A stretch of 29,846 nucleotides of DNA, taken from an uncultured Polymorphobacter sp. Its GTDB lineage: Bacteria; Pseudomonadota; Alphaproteobacteria; Sphingomonadales; Sphingomonadaceae. The stretch covers positions 1-29,846 of the forward strand of contig CALMPZ010000460.1 of assembly GCA_937871645.1 (NCBI GenBank). Reading direction: 5' to 3'. The position numbers and the translations under genes are program-made. Shown here one piece after another: positions 1 through 7,353 of the stretch (the stretch's first letter is position 1; each line of letters starts with the position of its first letter). Under the pieces are notes generated by a model that had not been told where the DNA came from, did no database searches, and saw only the letters and a list, made by a program, of their open reading frames with translations.

Positions 1-267
1 CGCGGCTTTGCCGCCGACGGTGTCAGGGCTGAGCGACAGCGAGGTGTCGATCATCACGGCTTCGCCATAGGCGCCGTTCGGATAGGCGCAGTTGCAGTTG
101 TAATCGAGCACGGCGATCGGCCTGGCGAGCGCGTCATTGACGGGCGTCCAGCCCGACAGGCCGGCTTCGAAGCTGCCGTTGACGATGACGTTCGTGACAG
201 CAACGGCGGGCGCAGCGGCAGCAGCGGCGGCGACGAGTGCGAAAGCGATTGCAGTATGGGTACGCAT
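1..267 (-). CDS. Secreted protein, N-terminal part (gene runs off the window)
   Basis: The reading frame starts at an ATG at 267 with an AAGGA ribosome site about 8 nt upstream, and stays open for 89 codons to the window edge, so the C-terminus is not visible. Residues 1-26 form a Sec-type signal peptide (MRTHTAIAF, then an Ala/Val-rich core). The mature part begins with NVIVNGSFEAGLSGW, the N-terminal pattern of many exported PEP-CTERM proteins that carry a carbohydrate-binding-like beta-sandwich. The expected C-terminal sorting tail cannot be checked. Upstream lies a perfect sigma-54 type promoter (344-358), giving a predicted leader of about 65 nt. I do not recognise a specific function. 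Export is well supported; membership of the sorting-domain group is inferred. Confidence 0.8.
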   Translation of the reverse strand, partial: MRTHTAIAFALVAAAAAAAPAVAVTNVIVNGSFEAGLSGWTPVNDALARPIAVLDYNCNCAYPNGAYGEAVMIDTSLSLSPDTVGGKAA

Positions 268-343
268 TTTTACATCCTTGCAGACAGAGAAGCTAAGCGA
301 CCCCGGCAAGGCTAGTAACGACACCGGGTTCAGTCGTTTCAAA

Positions 344-358
344 GCAAGGGTCGTGCCA
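344..358 (-). promoter_or_regulatory. Sigma-54 (RpoN) -24/-12 promoter
   Basis: Read on the minus strand the site is TGGCACG-ACCC-TTGC, preceded by C and followed by T. This matches every fixed position of the consensus YTGGCACGRNNNTTGCW, with 12 bp between the GG and GC elements. The predicted transcription start is near 332, about 65 nt before the start codon at 267. A perfect inverted repeat (411-430) lies where an enhancer-binding activator could bind. Confidence 0.8.
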
Positions 359-410
359 GTTATGGCAATGGCGCTGCTACAACACTTTCGGTGGTTAACC
401 GGTCGTGAAT

Positions 411-430
411 GTGTAATGGCAGCATTACAC
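411..430. promoter_or_regulatory. Inverted repeat, candidate activator site upstream of the sigma-54 promoter
   Basis: GTGTAATG and CATTACAC are perfect 8-bp arms separated by GCAG. The centre lies about 65 bp upstream of the -24 element of the 344-358 promoter. Sigma-54 promoters need an enhancer-binding protein on dyad sites upstream, so this is a plausible binding site. The protein is unknown and no second copy was seen at the other sigma-54 promoter. Confidence 0.4.
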
Positions 431-478
431 ATGTGCGGAAGTTAACTGTGATTTCAGCGAGATAGGCCACACAGCAAA

Positions 479-508
479 CGGGCCGCGCAGCGACTGCCGC
501 GCGGCCCG
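479..508 (-). terminator. Hairpin terminator after the GDSL esterase gene
   Basis: Perfect 10-bp arms CGGGCCGCGC and GCGCGGCCCG flank a 10-nt loop. In the minus direction the stem is followed by TTTGCTGTG, a weak T-tract. It lies about 25 nt past the stop codon at 533. Confidence 0.7.
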
Positions 509-532
509 TAGGCGATTCAAGCGGTGTGAGGA

Positions 533-1501
533 TCAGGCGATATGGGCCACCACGCGGCGGCGACGCAGCGCGCTGCCGACAAGGCCAAAGCCCGTAATCA
601 TCATCGCCCAGCTCGCCGGTTCGGGGACAGCGGGCAAGCCGACCTGATGCGCGATATCCTGCGCGATGGCGCGCTGGACGGCGCTGGTGACGTGTGTGCC
701 GTCGAAGCTCAGATAGCCGGCGCAGTCGATGCCCGGGCCGGGGATTTCGCCGGCGAGGCAAGGCGTGGTGAGGTTGATGTCGGCGGGCAGGCCGAACTGC
801 GTCGGGTCCGTTGCCAGCCGCGTGAAGAAGCTGAAATAGTCATAGACATGGACGTTGGCCGACAGCGTCGGCGTCACCGCCGACAGCGAGCTGAGCAGCA
901 TGCCCTGCAGGATCTGGCCTTCGAGCTGGGTCGGGTTGGGAACGCCGGCGACGAGGATATTCTGCGCCCCGGCAAGGCTGAGCTGCTGCACCGCGCCGAC
1001 CATGTTGCCGACATAGGCCGCCTGATATTGCGCGATGGTCAGCCCTTCGGTGTCGCCGGACAGGATGGCGCCCACGTCATTGTTGCCGAAATTGAGGACG
1101 TAGAGCCCGTTCGGATCGACCGCGCCGCCCGATGCGGCTGCGTACATGCCGAACTGCGTCGCCAGACCGGGGATCGCGACACCCGGTGCAATCTGGTCAT
1201 CCTGCGCGGCACGGGCGCCGCCGAACGAGAAATTGGTGCCGCCATTGAGCGATGCCGTGGTGACATGGCCGAGAGCGGCGTTGCTGAGGTAATCGGCCCA
1301 GTTGCGACCATCGGCAAAGCGGCCCTGCCAATAGCCCAGCGCCGGGTCGGGAACGGTGTTGCCGGTCGCGGCAGCAATGTTGCCGGCGTCGGTGAAGCTG
1401 TCGCCGAAGATGTAAAAGGCGCTTGGCGTCAGCGCAGTGGCGGGAACGGCACTGGCAAGTAGAGCGGCCGCAAGTGCGACGGCAATCGAACGTGATTTCA
1501 T
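533..1501 (-). CDS. GDSL-family esterase/lipase with PEPxxWA-CTERM sorting tail
   Basis: A 322-residue exported serine hydrolase. Residues 1-24 are a signal peptide. Block I of the GDSL family is FGDSFTDAGN with nucleophile Ser35. A GGTNFSFGGARA stretch supplies the oxyanion-hole glycine, LNFGNNDV is block III with the Asn, and DGTH (Asp267, His270) completes the triad. Residues 292-322 are the sorting tail: VPEPASWAMM, a hydrophobic segment, then RRRR. In PEP-CTERM systems an exosortase cleaves near this motif. The family hydrolyses ester bonds in lipids or acylated sugars; the actual substrate is unknown. The gene stands alone, with a terminator at 479-508. No perfect sigma-54 site was found in its 111-bp upstream gap. 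Confidence 0.92.
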   Translation of the reverse strand: MKSRSIAVALAAALLASAVPATALTPSAFYIFGDSFTDAGNIAAATGNTVPDPALGYWQGRFADGRNWADYLSNAALGHVTTASLNGGTNFSFGGARAAQDDQIAPGVAIPGLATQFGMYAAASGGAVDPNGLYVLNFGNNDVGAILSGDTEGLTIAQYQAAYVGNMVGAVQQLSLAGAQNILVAGVPNPTQLEGQILQGMLLSSLSAVTPTLSANVHVYDYFSFFTRLATDPTQFGLPADINLTTPCLAGEIPGPGIDCAGYLSFDGTHVTSAVQRAIAQDIAHQVGLPAVPEPASWAMMITGFGLVGSALRRRRVVAHIA

Positions 1502-1612
1502 GATAGTTCTCCCCTGTTTTGAACGTGGTTAAACATTGCACAATCGCGAAACGCCGACAATGGCACGGCGATTTCAGCGTGTGGGCATTTTGCCGCATTC
1601 GCGGCGCTGCTT

Positions 1613-2485
1613 TCAGTTGACGCGCGTCCAGCCCGGCGTCTGGTTGGCGAACCACGTCGTCTGGCGCTTGGCGAAGTTGCGGGTTTCGCGTTGCGCGTCG
1701 GCGAGCGCGGTGGCGGCGTCGCTGCGGCCTGCCAGTTGCGCGGCGAATGCCCGCACGCCGAGCGCCTTCATCACCGGCAGGTCAGGCGCGAGGTTGCGGG
1801 CGAGCAGGGCCCCGACTTCGTCGAGTGCGCCTTCGCCCACCATCGCCACCAGCCGCGCGTCGCAGCGCTTGTAGAGTTGGTCGCGCGGTAGCGTGACGAC
1901 GCGGGTGTCGAGGTCGACATCGCCGCCGATGCCGCCCTCCAGTTGCTGCTGCCAGTCCGCCAGCGAGCGTCGCGTCGCGCGCATGACTTCGAGCGCGCGC
2001 GCCACGCGCTGCCGGTCGGCGCGATTGAGGCGTTTGGCCATTGCCGGATCTTCGCGTTGCAGCGCCGCCCATGCCGCTTCAGCGCCCAGCGCGCGCACTT
2101 CGCCGCGCACTGCGGGGTCGATTTCGGGGACCGGCGCGATGCCGTCGAGCAGCGTGCGGATATACAGTCCGGTGCCGCCAGTGATGATTGGCAACTGCCC
2201 CGCCGCATGTGCCGCCGCGACCTCGGCCTTTGCCAACTCGGCCCAGGCGGCTGCCGAACACGCCTGCGCACCGTCGATGACGCCGTAGAGCCGGTGCGGG
2301 GCCTGGGCTTCCTCGTCGGGCGAAGGCCGCGCGCTCAGCACGCGCAAATCGACATAGACCTGGCTGGCGTCGGCGTTGATGATGACGCCGTTCTCGGCTT
2401 TCGCCAGCGCCAGCGCATGCGCCGACTTGCCCGAAGCCGTCGGCCCCGCGATAACCACCAGCCTTGCCCTAGAGGATTCGCTCAT
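1613..2485 (-). CDS. miaA: tRNA dimethylallyltransferase MiaA
   Basis: This enzyme transfers a dimethylallyl group to N6 of A37 in tRNAs that read codons starting with U. The 290-residue protein begins [14 protein letters not shown]. Its Walker-A loop is GPTASGKS, the substrate loop is [19 protein letters not shown] (compare the usual DSxQVYxxxxIGTAKP), and [13 protein letters not shown] is a family signature. I chose the ATG at 2485 because it places the P-loop at the usual distance from the N-terminus; the open frame continues upstream inside serB without family sequence. The start codon overlaps that of serB on the other strand within one CATG. There is no clear Shine-Dalgarno on the miaA side, so translation could be leaderless or weak. 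The length is slightly below that of E. coli MiaA (316). Confidence 0.93.
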   Translation of the reverse strand: MSESSRARLVVIAGPTASGKSAHALALAKAENGVIINADASQVYVDLRVLSARPSPDEEAQAPHRLYGVIDGAQACSAAAWAELAKAEVAAAHAAGQLPIITGGTGLYIRTLLDGIAPVPEIDPAVRGEVRALGAEAAWAALQREDPAMAKRLNRADRQRVARALEVMRATRRSLADWQQQLEGGIGGDVDLDTRVVTLPRDQLYKRCDARLVAMVGEGALDEVGALLARNLAPDLPVMKALGVRAFAAQLAGRSDAATALADAQRETRNFAKRQTTWFANQTPGWTRVN

Positions 2486-3353
2486 GCTGTTTGCTACACT
2501 GGTTGGCCCCGCGCTGTCGCCGGGCGATCTGCGCGTGGCGAGCGACGCCCTGGCCGCCGCCGGCGCGACGCCGCAGCACTGGACGTGGATCGATGACGGG
2601 CTGGCCGCCGACCTGCCGCTGACCGGGCTCGAGCTGGTGGTGGCGCGCGACGTGCTGGAGGCGGCGCTGCCGGCGGTCGACGTCATCGTCCAGAGCACCT
2701 TCGCGCCGCGCCGCAAGATGCTGCTCATCGCCGACATGGACTCGACGATGATCACCATCGAATGCATCGACGAACTCGCCGACTATGCCGGCATCAAGCC
2801 GCAGATCGCGGCGATTACTGAAGCCGCAATGCGCGGCGATCTCGATTTCGTCGGCGCGCTCGATGCGCGTGTGGCCTTGCTCAAGGATCTCGATGCCGCA
2901 GTCATCGACCAGTGCCGCGCCGAACGCGTCCGGCTGATGCCTGGCGCGCGAACACTGGTGCAGACGATGCGCGGGGCAGGGGCGGCGACCATCCTTGTGT
3001 CGGGCGGCTTCACGGCCTTTGCTGAGCCGGTGGGTGCCGAGATCGGTTTTGCGCGCGTCGTCGCCAACGTCCTCGAAATCGCTGACGGCAAGCTGATGGG
3101 GACCGTCGCGCGGCCGGTGGTCGATTCAGCCACCAAGCTCGCCGAGCTGCGCGGCGCCGGCGTGGCGCTGCCGGCGACGCTCGCGGTTGGCGACGGCGCC
3201 AATGACATTCCGATGATCGAGGCGGCGGGGCTGGGCATCGCCTATCATGCCAAGCCGCGCACCGCGGCCGCCGCGCAAGCTGCGGTGCACCACGGCGACC
3301 TGACTGTGCTACTCTATGCGCAAGGCTATGCCCGCAAGGACTGGGCGGTTTAG
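2484..3353 (+). CDS. serB: Phosphoserine phosphatase SerB
   Basis: Catalyses the last step of serine synthesis, phosphoserine to serine plus phosphate. The 289-residue protein has an N-terminal regulatory-type region (about 1-75). The HAD phosphatase core follows: motif I DMDSTMI with nucleophile Asp84 and Asp86, motif II in [11 protein letters not shown], a motif III lysine in SATKLAELR, and motif [11 protein letters not shown]. The ATG at 2484 is chosen because AGAGGA lies 7-8 nt upstream and the N-terminus fits the family. The start overlaps the miaA start on the opposite strand by 2 bp. The next gene begins about 10 nt after the stop, so the two are probably cotranscribed. Confidence 0.95.
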   Translation: MLFATLVGPALSPGDLRVASDALAAAGATPQHWTWIDDGLAADLPLTGLELVVARDVLEAALPAVDVIVQSTFAPRRKMLLIADMDSTMITIECIDELADYAGIKPQIAAITEAAMRGDLDFVGALDARVALLKDLDAAVIDQCRAERVRLMPGARTLVQTMRGAGAATILVSGGFTAFAEPVGAEIGFARVVANVLEIADGKLMGTVARPVVDSATKLAELRGAGVALPATLAVGDGANDIPMIEAAGLGIAYHAKPRTAAAAQAAVHHGDLTVLLYAQGYARKDWAV

Positions 3354-3363
3354 GGGGAGTGTG

Positions 3364-4866
3364 ATGATGCGGTGGCTGGCCTGGGTAGCGGTAATCGCAC
3401 TGGGGCTGGGCGGTATTGCCTGGGGCGTCAACCGCGCCACCACCGAGCGCCTGCCCGACATCGCCGTGCGGCCGCCCGCCGGCACCGCACCTGCGCACCG
3501 CGACACCACATCCGAAATCAACCTGCAGATTGCCTTGGCGCTGCCGGCGCTGCAGGCGCTCATCGAAGCGCAGGTGCCGCGCAGTTTTGCCGGCGAAATG
3601 GCCGACCCGACGGGGTTGCTGGGTGACGCCCACGCCAAATGGCAGCTCAACCGCGGCCCCGTCACGCTGACCCCGACGCCTGACGGCAAGCTGGCGTTCA
3701 GCGCGCCGATCATCGACAGCAGCGCGACGCTGACCGGCCGCATCAACGCCGGCAGCGAAGGCCGCGGGCTGCTCGGCAGGATGCAGGCGGTGCTCGGCCA
3801 GCCGTTCGAGCAGACGGTAGGCTTCAGCGGCACGATCAGCGGCACCGTCGCGCCGCGCCTGCGCCCCGACTGGACAGTCGAGCCCAACCTTGAAATCGCC
3901 GTCGCGTTCGACAAGGCCGAGGCGCAGCTGTTCGCGCTGCCGCTGCGCGTCAGTTTCCGCGAACAGGCCGAAACCGTGATCGCCACCAGCCTGCGCACTG
4001 CCATCGCCGCGCTCGATTCGCAGTTGCGCCGCGACCAGCGCCTGCGCAGCGCCGCCGCCGCCGGTTGGGCGCAACTGAACGGCAGTCACCAGCTCAGCGG
4101 TGCGCCGCCGGCGTGGCTCACGCTGCAACCGCATAGTATCGCGATTTCGACGCCCGCCGCCGACGCGCAGTTCGTCAGCGTGTCGCTGGTCGCCGGGGTC
4201 AACGCCGATGTTCAGCTCGGCGGCAGCGCGCCCGCCGTCACGCCGGTGCCGCTGCCGGCGCTGGGGGAAGCCGTCGCCGCGCCCGGCCGTTTCCGCGTCG
4301 CGGTGCCGGTCGCGGTCAAGCTCGCCGACCTTGCCGCAGTCGCCGGCGACCCCGACTTCAAGCTCGGCGACCGCACCGTCAGCATCCGCAATATCGCATT
4401 GAGCGGCGACGGCGGCGCGGTCATCATCGCCGCCGATGTCGATGCCGCGACCGGCCGCTGGCTCGGCGGCGTCACCGGGCGACTTTATCTGCAAGGCACG
4501 CCGGTGCTCGACATGGCGAACGCCCGGCTGTCGTTCACCAACCTGCGCTACACGGTGGCGACGCAGAGCATGCTGACGCGCTCGGCAAGCTGGTTGCTGC
4601 AACCCGTCGTGCTTCAGCAACTGCGCCGCCGCGCGGTGTTCGACATGCCCGGCGGCCGCGCCGGCGTCATCGCCGCCGCCAATGCCCGCATCGCGCCGCT
4701 GACCGCCGCACTGCCTGCCGGCACCAGCACCAACCTCGCGCTTGACAGTCTGGACGCCGCCGACCTCACCATCGACGACGGTTGGCTGACGGTGTTTGTC
4801 AGCGCCAGTGGGCCGGCGACGTTGCGGGTGGAGTCGACGGCAGCGCTGTTGGATCGACGGATGTAG
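3364..4866 (+). CDS. DUF4403 family protein
   Basis: About 500 residues. The N-terminus (MMRWLAWVAVIALGLGG) is a membrane anchor or uncleaved signal, so the bulk is probably periplasmic. The body has the alternating hydrophobic beta pattern and the signature WAQLN...APPAWLTLQP around residues 225-260 that I associate with DUF4403, a family without assigned function. GTG 3361 and ATG 3367 are alternative starts; GGGGGAG at 3353-3359 fits the ATGs at 3364/3367 best. It follows serB by about 10 nt and likely shares its transcript, with no obvious functional link. The family call comes from remembered pattern similarity, not a search. Confidence 0.75.
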   Translation: MMRWLAWVAVIALGLGGIAWGVNRATTERLPDIAVRPPAGTAPAHRDTTSEINLQIALALPALQALIEAQVPRSFAGEMADPTGLLGDAHAKWQLNRGPVTLTPTPDGKLAFSAPIIDSSATLTGRINAGSEGRGLLGRMQAVLGQPFEQTVGFSGTISGTVAPRLRPDWTVEPNLEIAVAFDKAEAQLFALPLRVSFREQAETVIATSLRTAIAALDSQLRRDQRLRSAAAAGWAQLNGSHQLSGAPPAWLTLQPHSIAISTPAADAQFVSVSLVAGVNADVQLGGSAPAVTPVPLPALGEAVAAPGRFRVAVPVAVKLADLAAVAGDPDFKLGDRTVSIRNIALSGDGGAVIIAADVDAATGRWLGGVTGRLYLQGTPVLDMANARLSFTNLRYTVATQSMLTRSASWLLQPVVLQQLRRRAVFDMPGGRAGVIAAANARIAPLTAALPAGTSTNLALDSLDAADLTIDDGWLTVFVSASGPATLRVESTAALLDRRM

Positions 4867-4905
4867 GCGGAGCGGCGCGGCAGCGCTGCACCTGCGCGCG
4901 CCCGG

Positions 4906-5010
4906 CGAAGTTTACAATCTGAACGAAGATTCGGGGTTCACGAAGTTTACAGTCTGAACGAAGATTCGACTTTTGCGAAGTTTACAGTCTGCGTGAAAAA
5001 TGTAGCTTCG
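4906..5010. repeat. Three direct repeats, 35-bp period
   Basis: Copies begin at 4906, 4941 and 4976, exactly 35 bp apart. Copies 1 and 2 share 28 bp with one difference (CGAAGTTTACARTCTGAACG, then AAGATTCG), followed by 7 unrelated bases. Copy 3 keeps only the first 16 bp, then diverges, and ends TGTAGCTTCG, which is nearly the reverse complement of the repeat head CGAAGTTTACA. The array is AT-rich compared with its surroundings. It sits in the gap between the convergent DUF4403 and PlsC-like genes, so it does not look like a promoter for either. It may be a dispersed intergenic repeat or a protein-binding array. Confidence 0.85.
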
Positions 5011-5068
5011 GTGTCGTCTGGCATCATTCACGATGCTGCAGTCCTTATAACCGATTTGGCGTATTTTG

Positions 5069-5722
5069 TCAATGTGATGCCGGGCGATCCGTCTGCCCGC
5101 CAACGCTGAATTGTCCGACATGCTTGCCGCGCGCGTTGCGGTAATGGTGCTGCATCGTGGCGAGGTCGCGCGCATAGTCGCCGCTCGGGAACAGCGCGCC
5201 GCTGACGACGCAGGTGCGCGTCGGGTAATCGGGGACGGTCAGCACGATCGGCACTTTGGCCAACCGGGCGATCTGGTAGAAGCCGGATTTCCATTCGGCG
5301 TTGAGGCTGCGCGTGCCTTCGGGCGCAATTGCCAGGATCATCGCGTCAGTTGCCGCGAACGCTGCGACCATCGTGCTGACCATGTCGTTGTGCTTGCTGC
5401 GGTCGATGGGGATGCACCCGGCCCAGCGCAACAGCGGGCCGAACGGCCAACGCACCAGGCTTTGCTTGGCCATCCAGCGCAGCCGCACGCGGTAGTAAAA
5501 CGCCACCGCGAGCATGTTGACGGCGTCCCAGTTCGACGTGTGCGGCGCTGCCAGCATTACCGCCTTGGGGTAGTTCGGCCAGTCGCCGTAGCATTTCCAG
5601 CCGGTCAGCTTGAGATAGGCGAGGCAGACCCAGCGGAACATTTCGAACGCCAGCCCGCGGTAAGGCGCCGGCCGCGCCGTCGTCGTGTCGAAATCGATGT
5701 GCCAGCCCGGTTGTGCGGTCAT
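5069..5722 (-). CDS. PlsC-like lysophospholipid acyltransferase
   Basis: A 217-residue member of the 1-acyl-sn-glycerol-3-phosphate acyltransferase family. The catalytic HxxxxD box is HTSNWD (residues about 60-65), and the phosphate-binding EGTRS motif follows at about 134. The stretch GCIPIDRS between them is the third family block. The start ATG at 5722 has GGGGGA about 11 nt upstream. Such proteins acylate lysophospholipids or related alcohols at the inner membrane; this short version, with little membrane sequence, could act on another acceptor. It lies 93 nt downstream of the broken acyltransferase-3 gene on the same strand. Confidence 0.85.
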   Translation of the reverse strand: MTAQPGWHIDFDTTTARPAPYRGLAFEMFRWVCLAYLKLTGWKCYGDWPNYPKAVMLAAPHTSNWDAVNMLAVAFYYRVRLRWMAKQSLVRWPFGPLLRWAGCIPIDRSKHNDMVSTMVAAFAATDAMILAIAPEGTRSLNAEWKSGFYQIARLAKVPIVLTVPDYPTRTCVVSGALFPSGDYARDLATMQHHYRNARGKHVGQFSVGGQTDRPASH

Positions 5723-5815
5723 TGACTGCGATGGTCCCCCCGTTGTCGCGCTTTGCGCTGACGGCGAAAGTTACCGCACCGCCGGCGCAAAGCAAGCGGC
5801 AAGCTGTCGCGCCGG

Positions 5816-6952
5816 CTATGCGGCGCGGCGGTCGTCGCGGTCGTGGTGCGGGGGATGTGCCACGAGGGCCTGTTGCCACGGCAGTTGGCGCGGCGGTAGC
5901 CGCCCGGCATTGAGCCATGCCGCCAGCATTGGCACGGTGCGCGCCAGCACCGTCGCGCCGACGATTCCGATGCCCAGCGCCAGCACCGGCTGCGCGAAGA
6001 AATACAGCGGATAGAGCGGGTTGCCGATACCACCGACCAGCGCCCGGCCAATCGGGCTGAGCAGCGCGAAGATGATCGCATGGCTGCAGAACACCAGGAA
6101 AATGAACGGCTCGATTTCGCGCAGCCGTGGGCCGAACCGCGTGTCAGCCAGCGCCAGCGCCGCGCACCAGAATAGATACGCCACGGCGAAACGCCGGATG
6201 ATCATGGTCGCCGCGTCGACCGCCGCAACCGGGGCCAGCGCCGCCAGCGCCGCTTCGCCCCAGACCGTCGCAACCGTCAGCGCCACCGCCACGGCGATCG
6301 CCCAGGGCCGGACGATGGCATGGCCGAAGTCGATGCCATGAACGCGCAGCGCAAGGCCGCAACCGAAAAACAACAGGATCATCGGCCGGATCAGCAGCAC
6401 GCCAGTCAGGTCGAGCGCGACATTTGCCGCCAGTCCGGCGAGCAGCAACAGCGTCAGCAGCCGGCCGCGCCGCACCAGCGCCAGCAGCAGCGGCGAGAAT
6501 ATGATGCAGACAAACAGGTCGCGCAGGAATGCTACCGGCACGTTGGTCGAAGGCTGCTGCAACGCCAGCAGCGCGTTCGCCCAGGTCTCGGCATCGCGGG
6601 GTATCTGCCAAGGCGTCGGATCGAGACTGCGTCCGGCGATGAGCAGCGTCACCATGGCGGCATTCCACAGCAGCAGCGGCACCAGCAGCGTGCGGACGCG
6701 GTGGCCGATCAGGCGCCCCCAGTTCGGCTGACCAGCATGCGTTTTGACGCTGCCCGCCAGCAGGTAACCCGAAACGATGCTGAGCAGCGGCACCGACGAG
6801 CGCCCGAGCACATCGACCGCCAGCGTGAGTACAAGCTGGAAGGCCGGGCTGACGATGCCGGTCAGGTCGATGGCATGGTTCGACGGTCAGGTGTGGACGA
6901 GCATCACGCAGAAAATGCAGATGACGCGCGCCACGGCGATGCCGCGCGACAC
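5816..6952 (-). pseudogene. Acyltransferase family 3 (OafA-like), interrupted by in-frame TGA
   Basis: From 6811 down to 5816 the frame encodes some 330 residues with about nine membrane helices (SSVPLLSIVSGYLLAG, LLVPLLLWNAAMVTLLIAG, IEPFIFLVFCSHAIIFALL), typical of membrane acyltransferases that O-acylate glycans. In the same frame just upstream lies the family's first helix with the catalytic His: RGIAVARVICIFCVMLVHT. The two parts are separated only by TGA at 6887-6889, after which PSNHAIDLTGIVSPAFQLVL continues without a shift. One base change, for example from TGG (Trp), would explain it. The true start is unclear: GTG 6952 and TTG 7012 are possible. A product initiated downstream (for example GTG 6811) would lack the catalytic His. 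Readthrough or a sequencing error cannot be excluded. Confidence 0.8.
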
Positions 6953-7353
6953 TGCACCGGGGACGCGCTTCGACGCCGGCGCGGCGACGTTATGGTTTGT
7001 TTGATGGGGCAATGGCTCGAATGATGTTGTGCAGGCGGCCTGATTGCGCGCACCGCAGTTGCGGCGGCAGTAACAGGCTGGCGACACGATCCCTTTGTCT
7101 GGGTGCCTTTGGGCGGGCCCGGTTGATTGATGATCCCGCCTGGCGTTGCGACCGTGTGAACCGGTCGCGCACTTCAGCGCAGAACCTGCTGCGTTGCCGA
7201 TTGCCTGTCGGGTCGAGCCCAACCCCCCAAGAAACAATTGTGGGAATTGAGTACTACATCAATATTGGAAATGCATTGCCAGCGCGGACGCTTTCGCCAA
7301 GGCACGGGTCGCGCCGCAGCCGGTGGCGCGCTGGCGCTGGTCGAATCAGCCGG
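6953..7353. other. Non-coding gap between gatB and the broken acyltransferase
   Basis: No convincing gene on either strand. It holds a hairpin with 7-bp arms (GCGACCG 7148-7154, CGGTCGC 7162-7168) without a T-tract. It also holds an AT-rich segment at about 7235-7280 containing AATGCATTGCCAGCGC (7270-7285), which recurs at 10302-10317. The promoter of the acyltransferase gene probably lies here, but I see no clear -35/-10 pair. Confidence 0.5.

Noticed and set aside
542..1462. A 306-codon plus-strand open frame
   Set aside because: Antisense shadow of the GDSL esterase, which has all catalytic motifs and a sorting tail.
1560..1575. Plus-strand TGGCACG-GCGA-TTTC as a sigma-54 promoter
   Set aside because: The essential GC of the -12 element is missing (TTTC) and no plus-strand gene follows.
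4906..5010. Repeat array as a CRISPR
   Set aside because: Only three copies, the spacer would be 7 bp, the third copy is degenerate, and no cas gene is present.
4912..5175. Minus-strand open frame of 87 codons reading through the 35-bp repeats
   Set aside because: It overlaps the PlsC-like gene in another frame and its C-terminus is just the translated repeat; no ribosome site or family sequence.
6953..7353. Possible tRNA or small RNA in the gap below gatB
   Set aside because: No cloverleaf, TPsiC-like arm or terminator-flanked structure could be traced; only a small hairpin without a T-tract.
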